From: an uncultured Aquimarina sp.
GTDB lineage: Bacteria > Bacteroidota > Bacteroidia > Flavobacteriales > Flavobacteriaceae
NCBI GenBank assembly: GCA_947498595.1
Contig: CANMKX010000026.1
Coordinates: 1-57,318, forward strand
DNA: 57,318 nucleotides
Reading direction: 5' to 3'
A program made the translations under genes and the position numbers. Below the pieces are notes generated by a model that was given only the letters and a program-made list of their open reading frames with translations, was not told the origin of the DNA and did no database searches. Of this stretch, positions 7,555 to 15,652 are shown in pieces; within the stretch, counting starts at the first letter, position 1; the number at the start of each line of letters is the position of its first letter.

Positions 7555-8832
7555 ATGAAACTAAAACATACACTTATTGCTCTTTTTTTTACTACAACAG
7601 TATCATTGGCGCAAAACACAGCAAATAGATATCAAGAGATTGTAACACAAACGGCTACAATTTATGAAAGATTAGTTGAAATCAGACGAGATTTACACCA
7701 ACATCCAGAGATTTCTAATCAAGAGCAAAGAACAGCCAATGTTGTTGCAGAATATTTAAGAGCATTGGGGTTAGAAGTAAAAACAGGAATAGGGGGGAAT
7801 GGAGTTGTTGGAATTTTAAAAGGCGGTAAAAAAGGTCGTAAAATAGCTTGGAGAGCAGATATGGATGCCGTACCAACAGAAGAACCTGATGTGGTAGATT
7901 TTAAATCAGAAAACGAAGGAGTCAGACATATTTGCGGACACGATGTACATACTACGATAGCTTTAGGAATCGCAACAGTATTATCAAAACAAAAAGAAGA
8001 ATTAAAAGGAACAGCATACTTTATTTTTCAACCTGCAGAAGAAGCCTATACAGGAGCAAAAAATATGATCAAAGACGGACTTTTTGAGATCATCAAACCC
8101 GATGAGGTCTATGGTTTACATATAGGGCCTGAAACTGCTGGAACGATCAACTATAAGGCAAATGAATTATTTGCATATAAAAGATCATTAAAAGTAGATT
8201 TTAAGCCTAATGCAAATGAGAAAGAATTAGAAACTTTTATGAATACGATCATGAGTAGTTATGTACGTACTATTGAGAGTAGTAATTCACCTTGGGATAT
8301 CATTAATAAGATTGGAGATCCTAAAATTGGAATTACAAATAAGGAGACGATTTTTAAAGACTATTTTATCTTAGAAGGCACTCAACTCTATACCGAAGAT
8401 AATGGAGATAGAAGTTATAATGCAGCTTTTTTAGAGACCAATCGCAAAAATGTAGATAACATTCTAGATCAAATAAAAACCAAAATATTAGCTTCTAAAT
8501 TTAAAAAGAATTTTATTTCAATTGAATATACAGGAGGCTTATTAACACCTATCAATGATCCTAAGTTAACTGCGATAGCTGAAAAAACAATAGGTAGTTT
8601 TTATGAGAAAGAGAAGTTTCAACGATTATACGGACAAGTACCTTATTTTAGTGAAGACTTTATTTTTTACCAACAAAAAGTACCTGGAGTTTTCTTTTTC
8701 TTAGGAGGTTCTAATCCTGAAAAAGGAATTATTTCGATGCCACACACGCCAAACTTTGCAGTTGATGAAACAACAATAAAATATGGAGTCCAGAGTTTTT
8801 CTACTTTACTAATAGAACGTGTAAATGGGTAA
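7555..8832 (+). CDS. Secreted M20-family amidohydrolase, 425 aa
   Basis: A signal peptide (MKLKHTLIALFFTTTVSLAQ) targets the protein to the periplasm or outside. The mature part is a metal-dependent M20D amidohydrolase of the hippurate hydrolase/aminoacylase type: HQHPEISNQE (about 43-52), WRADMDAVP (about 102-110), the metal ligands in HICGHDVHTT (about 125-134), the catalytic Glu pair in FQPAEEAYTGA, and a C-terminal EDF/H motif (PYFSEDFIF, MPHTPNF). The middle lid region (residues 200-320) is divergent. Likely substrates are N-acyl amino acids or peptides, though which ones cannot be told. A hairpin terminator follows at 8862. Confidence 0.9.
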   Translation: MKLKHTLIALFFTTTVSLAQNTANRYQEIVTQTATIYERLVEIRRDLHQHPEISNQEQRTANVVAEYLRALGLEVKTGIGGNGVVGILKGGKKGRKIAWRADMDAVPTEEPDVVDFKSENEGVRHICGHDVHTTIALGIATVLSKQKEELKGTAYFIFQPAEEAYTGAKNMIKDGLFEIIKPDEVYGLHIGPETAGTINYKANELFAYKRSLKVDFKPNANEKELETFMNTIMSSYVRTIESSNSPWDIINKIGDPKIGITNKETIFKDYFILEGTQLYTEDNGDRSYNAAFLETNRKNVDNILDQIKTKILASKFKKNFISIEYTGGLLTPINDPKLTAIAEKTIGSFYEKEKFQRLYGQVPYFSEDFIFYQQKVPGVFFFLGGSNPEKGIISMPHTPNFAVDETTIKYGVQSFSTLLIERVNG

Positions 8833-8861
8833 GGGGCTTAAATGATTAATTAGAATATATT

Positions 8862-8915
8862 TTATAAACACGTAAAAAATGGTTATTAAAACTATCTCTT
8901 ACGTGTTTTTTTATA
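8862..8915 (+). terminator. Rho-independent terminator after the amidohydrolase gene
   Basis: Arms AAACACGTAA (8867) and TTACGTGTTT (8899) pair perfectly over 10 bp, followed by a T run. The A-rich left side would also make it work on the other strand. Confidence 0.75.
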
Positions 8916-9008
8916 AGCAAAAAAGAATAAGTTGGCTTGAATCTAAAATTTAAAAGCACTTTCGTTATAATCCTTATTCAAAAATCTTTTATCGATGAAT
9001 CGAAAATA

Positions 9009-9066
9009 TAGTTATTAACTATATAAAGTTTAAATAATTATCAATAACTATGTTTTTCTATTTTTG
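9009..9066 (+). promoter_or_regulatory. Promoter and possible operator upstream of the AraC gene
   Basis: TATTTTTG at 9059-9066 fits the Bacteroidota -7 box TAnnTTTG, 22 bp before the ATG. Just upstream, ATAGTTATTAACTAT (9009) and AATAACTATG (9042) share the unit AATAACTAT in opposite orientations, and a related ATAACTATAG occurs at 9974 behind the gene, before the DUF1772-like gene. An autoregulatory site is plausible but unproven. Confidence 0.45.
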
Positions 9067-9087
9067 TAAAAAAGTAAATCAGCGTAG

Positions 9088-9969
9088 ATGATTGATAATA
9101 TACCGTCTTTACTTGAAGAGATGAATATCTCTCGATTTCAAAAGCATAAGGAATTTCATATTCTAAAATTTAAAGATCATTTAGATGACATTCCAATGAA
9201 AACCGAGTCGAGACAATGTGATTTTTTTCAAGTAGTGATTACAAAAAATCATAATGTAGATGTTATTGTAGATAATGTATCTTTTTCGGCTATGGAAGAG
9301 AGCATTACCTTTATGGCACCAAAACAAATGTTATCAACAGGAGTCAATAGTATTGAAAATGCGGGATTGGGATATATGTTGATGTTTACACCAAAGTTTT
9401 TACGTTTAGGTGTTTCAGATTTCGAATTACTACAGAAGTTTCCTTTTTTTAATAGCAATTATTCTCCAGTATATTTCTTAAATGAAAATAAAGAGTTGTT
9501 TTTTCATATAATGGAAACAATGTATCATCATTTTCAGAGTTTTAGTGAAGATAATCTTGAAATTATTCGTTCGTATTTAACTATTTTATTGTTTGAAAGT
9601 AGAAAATCACTACTAAAAGGTAGTATCAAAAATAGTTTTACATCGAGATATAAAGAAATTGCTTTTTCGTTTGAAAAGTGTATCAAAACGAGTGATGATA
9701 AAAGAATGCCCTTGGATTTCTATGCAGAAAAACTCAATATCAGCACAGTTTATTTATCAGAATGTGTAAAGAAAGCTACAGGAAAAACAGCCAAACAGAT
9801 TTTGATCGAATACGTAATTCTTGAAGCAACTTCATTATTATTACAATCCACAAAAACTATAGACGAAATTGCAGAACAAGTAGGATATTCTAATACTTCT
9901 AATTTTGGATTGTTCTTTAAAAAGCATACAGGAGTAACACCTTCTGCATATCGAAAAACGTATAAATAA
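9088..9969 (+). CDS. AraC-family transcriptional regulator, 293 aa
   Basis: The C-terminal 100 residues hold the two helix-turn-helix units of the AraC/XylS family: LDFYAEKLNISTVYLSECVK and IDEIAEQVGYSNTSNFGLFF, ending in the signature KKHTGVTPSAYRK. The N-terminal 170 residues form a cupin-like ligand or oligomerisation domain (VVITKNHNVDVIVDNVSFSA, ITFMAPKQM), as in Bacteroidota relatives. The small membrane protein gene 110 bp downstream is a likely target. A second AraC protein of the same architecture is encoded at 51121. Confidence 0.9.
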   Translation: MIDNIPSLLEEMNISRFQKHKEFHILKFKDHLDDIPMKTESRQCDFFQVVITKNHNVDVIVDNVSFSAMEESITFMAPKQMLSTGVNSIENAGLGYMLMFTPKFLRLGVSDFELLQKFPFFNSNYSPVYFLNENKELFFHIMETMYHHFQSFSEDNLEIIRSYLTILLFESRKSLLKGSIKNSFTSRYKEIAFSFEKCIKTSDDKRMPLDFYAEKLNISTVYLSECVKKATGKTAKQILIEYVILEATSLLLQSTKTIDEIAEQVGYSNTSNFGLFFKKHTGVTPSAYRKTYK

Positions 9970-10045
9970 TAGATATAACTATAGAAACCTTGTTTTTAAT
10001 TGTTTTAGCCTAATTTTTAATATTAAAAAAGATGTATATCTGTAA

Positions 10046-10053
10046 TACTTTTG
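10046..10053 (+). promoter_or_regulatory. -7 promoter box of the DUF1772-like gene
   Basis: TACTTTTG matches TAnnTTTG and lies 26 bp before the ATG at 10080. A matching -33 box was not clear. Confidence 0.4.
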
Positions 10054-10079
10054 CAGCGTAATAATTAAAAATTAGACTG

Positions 10080-10586
10080 ATGTTAGACGTTTTAGATATA
10101 AAATCCAAAAGAGATTTTAATTGGTTAATGATCACTTTTATTTCACTAACAGCCTTGGGAGCTGTAGAATTGTTTGAACAGATAACTTATGTGATCAACT
10201 GGCTTGTGGGGGATCCGATTGTCAATGCAGAAAGCTTTAGAAAGTTTCACCATGTGGTAGACGCTGGAGTTTTTCATTTCCCAGTGTCAACAATTGTATT
10301 GATAGGTTTTATAATGCTTGTGTTAAAGAAATCTGGTTTTATGCATAATGCTAAGGAGAAGAGAGTTATTTGGACTGCATTTATAGCATTTTTAATTACA
10401 TATGTGATTTCTGCATACATTATTACAGCTATTAACGTTCCTGTTTTTAATGAAAATAGTGTTCCAGAAGAATTGATTGCAGGTAAACTAAAATTGTGGG
10501 GAGTGTTAAATGTATTCCGTGTGTTATTACCAGCATATGCTTTATATAAGTTAACTACATTATTTAGTTTAAAATCCCACTGTTAA
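10080..10586 (+). CDS. Four-helix membrane protein, DUF1772 (anthrone oxygenase-like), 168 aa
   Basis: Four hydrophobic segments lie near residues 15-38, 62-82, 95-118 and 138-160. The motif INVPVFNE (about 120-127) followed by W..LN..R (LWGVLNVFRVLLPAYALY) is characteristic of DUF1772 membrane proteins. Some members are annotated as anthrone oxygenases, but most have no tested activity. Translation starts at the ATG at 10080. The AraC gene upstream on the same strand probably regulates it. A hairpin terminator follows at 10621. The family call is moderate and rests on the INVP and N..R motifs. Confidence 0.65.
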   Translation: MLDVLDIKSKRDFNWLMITFISLTALGAVELFEQITYVINWLVGDPIVNAESFRKFHHVVDAGVFHFPVSTIVLIGFIMLVLKKSGFMHNAKEKRVIWTAFIAFLITYVISAYIITAINVPVFNENSVPEELIAGKLKLWGVLNVFRVLLPAYALYKLTTLFSLKSHC

Positions 10587-10620
10587 ATAATCGAAGTGCA
10601 TAACTTTTAATAGTGTTCAA

Positions 10621-10656
10621 AAAACCAAGAATTCAATTAAATAGGATTCTTGGTTT
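10621..10656 (+). terminator. Rho-independent terminator
   Basis: AAAACCAAGAAT (10621) and ATTCTTGGTTTT (10645) form a perfect 12-bp stem with a 12-base loop. Confidence 0.8.
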
Positions 10657-10754
10657 TGTTATAGATACTTAGTTTTAGTTTGTAATATGTGTTTACATAA
10701 GTATTATAATTATTGTAAATTACATCAATAGTATGATTATTTAAACAATTTGAT

Positions 10755-11009
10755 ATGTCTATCATAAGAAAAACAATCACATTTACTGAGAAGCAAGACA
10801 AATGGATCAAATCTCAGATTAGTGCAGGAGAATTTACAAGCGATAGCGAATACCTTTGTGATTTAGTAAGACGAGATCAGGCTCAAAAAGAGCAATTTTT
10901 CGTATTAAAATCCGCTATAACTGAAGGAATGGATAGTGGTATTAGTGATAAATCAGTATCGGATATTATGAAAGAAGTTGAAAAGCGTATGAAAGCAAAT
11001 GGACGTTAA
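10755..11009 (+). CDS. ParD-like antitoxin (CopG/ribbon-helix-helix family), 84 aa
   Basis: The protein opens with a ribbon-helix-helix pattern (RKTITFTEKQDKWIKSQISA, then GEFTSDSEYLCDLVRRDQ), the signature of ParD-type antitoxins that bind DNA as dimers and neutralise a ParE toxin through the C-terminal helix (KSVSDIMKEVEKRMKANG). The toxin gene normally overlaps or follows within a few bases, but the next 21 bp lead straight into the stop of a convergent gene. It is therefore an orphan antitoxin, either a decayed TA module or one recruited as a stand-alone regulator. Confidence 0.8.
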   Translation: MSIIRKTITFTEKQDKWIKSQISAGEFTSDSEYLCDLVRRDQAQKEQFFVLKSAITEGMDSGISDKSVSDIMKEVEKRMKANGR

Positions 11010-11030
11010 TAAATTATGATAATATGAAAC

Positions 11031-12407
11031 TTATGCTATCCTAATTTTTGAAATACTTCCGTCATATCCAGCAGCATATAAATTATTTTTTATGACAAGA
11101 ATATCTTGCAAAAAATTATTAGAAACTAATAAGGTTTTTGATTGTCGATGTTTTTCATGAATTGTAATCACTTTATTGTCTTCTCCACAGCTAATAATAT
11201 GTTCATTATGATAAATAATGGATCGAATAATATCAGTATGAAGTTTTGTTTTTAAGACTTTTTGAGTAATCATACATAATTCGACTAATGTACCATCTTG
11301 AGATCCAAGAAATATAGTATTCTTCTTTTTTGTACATAAACAAAATAGCGCATAATTATGTTTATAAATACATGTGGTTTCCTCTGATTGTATATTAGTT
11401 AAATATACTTTGCCTTTTTCACAACAACTAAGAATTTTAGTGTCTGATAGCAATGAAAGGCTCCAAACCCAACTGTCATGTACTTTTATAATTTTAAGAA
11501 TATCTAAAGTTGAATTTAGAACATAAATTTTTCCGCTAGTTCCAGTTGCGATGATTAGGTCATTTGATGTATAGGCCAAATTTAAAATCATTTCATTAAG
11601 ATGAATAGTAGAGAGTACATCACCTGACAAATTCCACTTTTTTATGGTAAAATCTCTTGAACATGAGATATATTCGTTCTGATTAAGTGACACTATTTTA
11701 AGTACAGAATTTGAATGTACTTCTATGGTATGTTTAAGCGATAGAGAAGTATTCCATCGTTTAATTTTTCTATCTCTACCACAGCTTAAGAATTGTTCAT
11801 CGTTCAATTTTATTAGATTCCATATATAACCTTGATGATGAGTATTATGATGATTGCTTTTAATCATAATATCAGACCTCAATATATATTTATTACCATG
11901 GGTAACTTTAGCTCCCTTATGCCATAATTGATGATCAAAAATAACTAGTTTTCCTTTTTTAGGTATTATAGATTTTATGGGTAATGTATCAGTTTTTGAA
12001 GTGTAAAATTCAGTTGTACCTCCATTAAAGTCTTTATGATCATTAAGGTATAGAAGAAAAGTATATTTTGATTCTTCTTTTACATTAGGATAATAAATAC
12101 CGTCTTGATGTTTGGAGAAAGATTGATTTTTTTGATATCTACAAAACCTAAATCGTTTGTTTAAACCTACAATTTTGTCTTCTGTATTTAAGATTTGTAT
12201 GTTTTTTAGTTTTTGAAAGAATTTATGAGATAAGTCTTTATTATCTTCTACAAGACGATCATTATTTCTATAATATTTAGGATAATGGCTAATTGCTTTT
12301 TCAAACTGTAATTTTCTAGGAATTAAAATTTCATTTAATTCTTCGTTGGACAAGAAATTCTCAATTTCAACGACAAGTAAATCATTTATTTTATAAGATG
12401 TATACAT
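11031..12407 (-). CDS. 2OG-Fe(II) oxygenase fused to WD40-like repeats, 458 aa
   Basis: Residues 1-183 form a prolyl-4-hydroxylase-type 2-oxoglutarate/Fe(II) dioxygenase: the iron ligands are His100 and Asp102 in FSKHQDGIYY and His163 in LWHKGAKV, and the 2OG-binding basic residue is Arg177 in YILRSDIM. GGTTEFY (about 129-135) is the usual strand after the metal site. Residues 190-458 contain about six to seven 38-42-residue repeats of WD40 type, for example EQFLSCGRDRKIKRWNTS, EYISCSRDFTIKKWNLSG and HIISCGEDNKVITI. There is no signal peptide. The enzyme would hydroxylate a protein or small molecule, with the propeller recruiting the partner. The fusion order is unusual. Confidence 0.85.
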   Translation of the reverse strand: MYTSYKINDLLVVEIENFLSNEELNEILIPRKLQFEKAISHYPKYYRNNDRLVEDNKDLSHKFFQKLKNIQILNTEDKIVGLNKRFRFCRYQKNQSFSKHQDGIYYPNVKEESKYTFLLYLNDHKDFNGGTTEFYTSKTDTLPIKSIIPKKGKLVIFDHQLWHKGAKVTHGNKYILRSDIMIKSNHHNTHHQGYIWNLIKLNDEQFLSCGRDRKIKRWNTSLSLKHTIEVHSNSVLKIVSLNQNEYISCSRDFTIKKWNLSGDVLSTIHLNEMILNLAYTSNDLIIATGTSGKIYVLNSTLDILKIIKVHDSWVWSLSLLSDTKILSCCEKGKVYLTNIQSEETTCIYKHNYALFCLCTKKKNTIFLGSQDGTLVELCMITQKVLKTKLHTDIIRSIIYHNEHIISCGEDNKVITIHEKHRQSKTLLVSNNFLQDILVIKNNLYAAGYDGSISKIRIA

Positions 12408-12479
12408 ATAAAAGGATTGTTTTTCTAAGAATCAAAACTCAGAAAAACAGAAAAAGAATGCATTGATGTATGGTAAGAT

Positions 12480-13076
12480 TTACTTTTTTAATGCAGTTTT
12501 CCTAATCCTACTTAATGATTCTGGTGTAACTCCTAAATATGAAGCAATATAATGATGAGGAATCATGTTAAGAAGATCAGGATATAATTTGATGAACATT
12601 TCATAACGATCTGTTGCACTTTGATATTGCAATGATTCTATTCTTTCTAAGGCAAGGATATAATTAAACTCAGCCATTAATCTCCCAAAAGTATTAAATG
12701 ATTCACTTATAGTATATAGTGATTTCCAATAAGCATAATTAATAGAAATCAATTTTCCTGGAATAATACATTCTACAATTTCATTACTGGGTTGTTCTTT
12801 TAATAAACTAGCAAATGAGGCAACAATAGGATTTCGAGATTCATAATTAAAATAACTCGTGATTTCTTTACCATTTCTTATTAGATAAACTCTATACACA
12901 CCAGAAATAACAAACTTTATAGATTTACAAATTTGTTCTGGTTTTACGATAATATCGTCTTTTGTATAGTGTTCTATTATAAGTTTTGATTGTAATTGAT
13001 CAATATCAGTTTTTGATAATTCGACCCAATTAGAAATAAAGTCAATTAATTTATGATATTCGCTGTGTTTATCCAT
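12480..13076 (-). CDS. Crp/Fnr-family regulator (cyclic-nucleotide-binding-domain type), 198 aa
   Basis: Residues 20-115 fit a cNMP-binding beta barrel (IIVKPEQICKSIKFVISGVY, GKEITSYFNYESRNPI). The C-terminal end carries a short HTH (IASYLGVTPESLSRIRKTAL) typical of Bacteroidota Crp-like proteins, with the SATDRYEMFIKLYPDL segment found in that group. The Arg/Ser pair that binds cAMP in E. coli Crp is not apparent, so the effector is unknown. A second member lies at 19854. It is transcribed in line with the oxygenase-WD40 gene downstream (72 bp gap), which may be its target. Confidence 0.85.
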   Translation of the reverse strand: MDKHSEYHKLIDFISNWVELSKTDIDQLQSKLIIEHYTKDDIIVKPEQICKSIKFVISGVYRVYLIRNGKEITSYFNYESRNPIVASFASLLKEQPSNEIVECIIPGKLISINYAYWKSLYTISESFNTFGRLMAEFNYILALERIESLQYQSATDRYEMFIKLYPDLLNMIPHHYIASYLGVTPESLSRIRKTALKK

Positions 13077-13117
13077 GATGGTAGTAAAACTAAAAACTTT
13101 TTAAATATTAGAAATGT

Positions 13118-13816
13118 TTATCCCCACTTAACTTTTAAATCTTTGTATTTAGTTCGTCCGATAGGGATACGTTCTCCATTTTTTAGTTCAGCAATATATT
13201 TACTTCCAGAGGCTACGCTGATTTTTGCAATTTCGGTCATTTTTACTAAGTAAGATTTATGAATACGTTCAAAAGAAGGAGCTAATAACTGCTCAAGTTT
13301 TTCAAGTGATTTATCGTGTAATTCTTTTTTACCATCAGTAAGATAAAGTTCGGTATAAACTCCAGCACCTTTTATATAGACTACATTTTCAATAGGAATT
13401 AGCTGCACTTTATGTCGTTTTTTTACTGCCAAAAATTTAATAGCGTTTGCTTTTGCTGTATCTTTTGTATGAATGCGATGAAAAGCTTTTGCCAACCGTT
13501 CTTGATTAAAAGGTTTTGGAACAAAATCGAGTACACCATATTCAAAAGCAGTAATAGCTTGCTCTTTATAAGCAGAAATAATAATCGTGTGAAATGATGA
13601 AGAAACTGCTGTAGTCAATAAATCAAAACCATTATTACCATTAAGATTTAAGTCCAAAAGGATGAGATCTAAGGTGTTATTTTCGACAATCTTTACTGCT
13701 TCTTGAAGTGTATTGCTATACTGTATTGATTGTAAGGTGTCTCCTAGAATATCACGTGTCATACGTTCAATCCTTTTGGCAATTCTTGATTCGTCTTCAA
13801 CAATTAAAATATTCAT
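13118..13816 (-). CDS. LytTR-family response regulator, 232 aa
   Basis: The receiver domain has the acidic pair in VEDES (7-9), phosphoacceptor Asp55 in LILLDLNLNG, Ser/Thr in HTIIISAYKE and Lys in FVPKPFNQ. A LytTR DNA-binding domain follows from about residue 130 (VQLIPIENVVYIKGAGVYTE, FERIHKSYLVKMTEIAKI). It starts 3 bp after the kinase gene stop, so the two are one operon. Output promoters were not identified. Confidence 0.92.
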   Translation of the reverse strand: MNILIVEDESRIAKRIERMTRDILGDTLQSIQYSNTLQEAVKIVENNTLDLILLDLNLNGNNGFDLLTTAVSSSFHTIIISAYKEQAITAFEYGVLDFVPKPFNQERLAKAFHRIHTKDTAKANAIKFLAVKKRHKVQLIPIENVVYIKGAGVYTELYLTDGKKELHDKSLEKLEQLLAPSFERIHKSYLVKMTEIAKISVASGSKYIAELKNGERIPIGRTKYKDLKVKWG

Positions 13817-13819
13817 AGG

Positions 13820-15502
13820 TTAAGCATATATTTTTATAATATTTTTCCATCCGTGATCAACAATCTCTGAGCTAAAATCCCATTGCGTATGATAACTCTC
13901 TGTGAGTCGTGCTTTGATATATTTTAGCCCAGTACCTTCTTTTGTAGTGTTTGTTTTTTGTTTTATGCTAGTAGCAAATGTTAAAAACGTATAAGATTTG
14001 TAATCATTATTTACGCTATAAATAAGCTTAAATTTGATAGTATTATCCTCTAGAGGTAGATTGTGTGTGATTCCGTTTTCTAATAAAGTAAGCAGAATTC
14101 CTGGAGGTATTTTCTGGTTGGTATCAATATTGTCTTCTTCCCATAGGTAGTTAATTTCTTTTCGATATTCCATAATCTCAAGATGCCTACGACAGAGTTC
14201 TATTTCTTGAGTGATAGGAATCAAGGTTTTATTTTCTATCTGATTAAAAAGATCAAATTCCTTGGCTAAAGCTTCTATAAATAATACTCCTTTTTTAGGA
14301 GATTCTTCGATCCAATCAATTAATGACGTTAAGGTATTCATTAAAAAATGAGGTTGAATATTCTTTTTGAGTAACTCTAGACGTAGCCGTGTAGATTGAA
14401 CCAAAGATGTTTCATAAGCCAATCGCTGCTCTTTGATTCTAAGCGAAAGCAAATAAAACATCCCTAGAAGAATAATACTAAAACCTATGAAAATACCAAC
14501 TTCAAAAGAAATACTAAAATGTATGAGTAGTGATAAAAGTAATGTAAGCATTACAAGACGAGCACCTTTCTTTTTTTTATAGATACCAAAAATAATGATT
14601 CCAAAAGAAAACACCCACATATTTAAAGCCATATTACGAGCTGTAAAATCAATGAAACTATGTTTGATAAAGAAAATGAATACTAGAATTACAGCATAAA
14701 TACCCAAAAAGATTTTTCGCTTAGGAAAAGGAAATTCTTTAGAAAAATAAAGAGGAATCAAAAATGAGATACCAAATATTAAAACACCTTTAATCTCTAA
14801 TCGTATGTGATGATAAGCATAATGTATTGGGAGATACGTAGTAATAAATTCCGTTAGGTTTAAGATAAAAAAAAGAAAACAACTACTGCTAAAAATAAGC
14901 ATGTTATATTCTTTTTTATCACTTAGATATAAAAAGAAAAAATAAATAGCAGCGATAAGAAAAGCACCTGCAAAAATATGCATATAAGAAGTTTCAATAA
15001 GTCGATCTGTCAATAAATCATCATAATTGTCAATAGTTACTCTCATACCTACATGATCTGGAAAATAATAAAGACTTGTTCGTATAGCCAACATATGTTC
15101 ACCTTCATTAGCTAAATGAGAAGGAATGATAAAAGTAGCTAACATTTCTCCTTCTGGATCAAGTACTGCTTCTTGACCAGGATTTCCATTCTTTCCAATC
15201 ATAATACCATCCCAATAGACTTCATATTCGCCATAAATATGAGGACGAATAGCATAAGGATGCAAAGATTTTGGAGCTTTTAAAATATCTATTTGAGTTC
15301 TAGACCAATAGACTTCTCCAGATTCTATTTCAGGTTTCTTTTTATCCCAATCTTCGTCATTCCAGTTTTTTGCTGCCCATTCTTTTTGATCACCTATTTT
15401 GGAATACGTTTGATATTCCTTAAAAACAGGGGTTTGAGAACAGGATGTCGCAAATAATACAACGCATAGTAAAAGGAAATTAGATAAAAATTCTGAGCGC
15501 AT
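13820..15502 (-). CDS. 7TM-DISM/LytS-type sensor histidine kinase, 560 aa
   Basis: The N-terminus carries a signal sequence with a possible lipobox (FATSCSQ). A periplasmic jelly-roll-like sensory domain (residues 25-160, with WSRTQIDILKAPKSLHPYAI) follows, then about seven membrane helices (residues 170-370). This is the 7TMR-DISM layout associated with carbohydrate or other small-ligand sensing. The cytoplasmic part is a LytS-type kinase: LLKKNIQPHFLMNTLTSLID with the acceptor His, and N box LLTLLENGITHNL. The gene is followed after 3 bp by its LytTR regulator. The divergent PD40 lipoprotein gene starting at 15653 is a plausible regulated neighbour. Confidence 0.9.
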   Translation of the reverse strand: MRSEFLSNFLLLCVVLFATSCSQTPVFKEYQTYSKIGDQKEWAAKNWNDEDWDKKKPEIESGEVYWSRTQIDILKAPKSLHPYAIRPHIYGEYEVYWDGIMIGKNGNPGQEAVLDPEGEMLATFIIPSHLANEGEHMLAIRTSLYYFPDHVGMRVTIDNYDDLLTDRLIETSYMHIFAGAFLIAAIYFFFLYLSDKKEYNMLIFSSSCFLFFILNLTEFITTYLPIHYAYHHIRLEIKGVLIFGISFLIPLYFSKEFPFPKRKIFLGIYAVILVFIFFIKHSFIDFTARNMALNMWVFSFGIIIFGIYKKKKGARLVMLTLLLSLLIHFSISFEVGIFIGFSIILLGMFYLLSLRIKEQRLAYETSLVQSTRLRLELLKKNIQPHFLMNTLTSLIDWIEESPKKGVLFIEALAKEFDLFNQIENKTLIPITQEIELCRRHLEIMEYRKEINYLWEEDNIDTNQKIPPGILLTLLENGITHNLPLEDNTIKFKLIYSVNNDYKSYTFLTFATSIKQKTNTTKEGTGLKYIKARLTESYHTQWDFSSEIVDHGWKNIIKIYA

Positions 15503-15652
15503 TTTTATAAAGTTTACAGCTGCAAGATAACCATATAAAAACGCTTCTTAGAGTTGTTCATTAATACATAGAGCAGTTGGTATAAAATAGATAAGAAAAA
15601 TGAAATTTAAAGGCATTCTTTGTAAGTATAAAAACAATTAAATTTAATAGGG

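Noticed and set aside
10755..11009. A complete ParDE toxin-antitoxin module
   Set aside because: No ParE-like frame exists downstream (21 bp gap to a convergent stop) or upstream.
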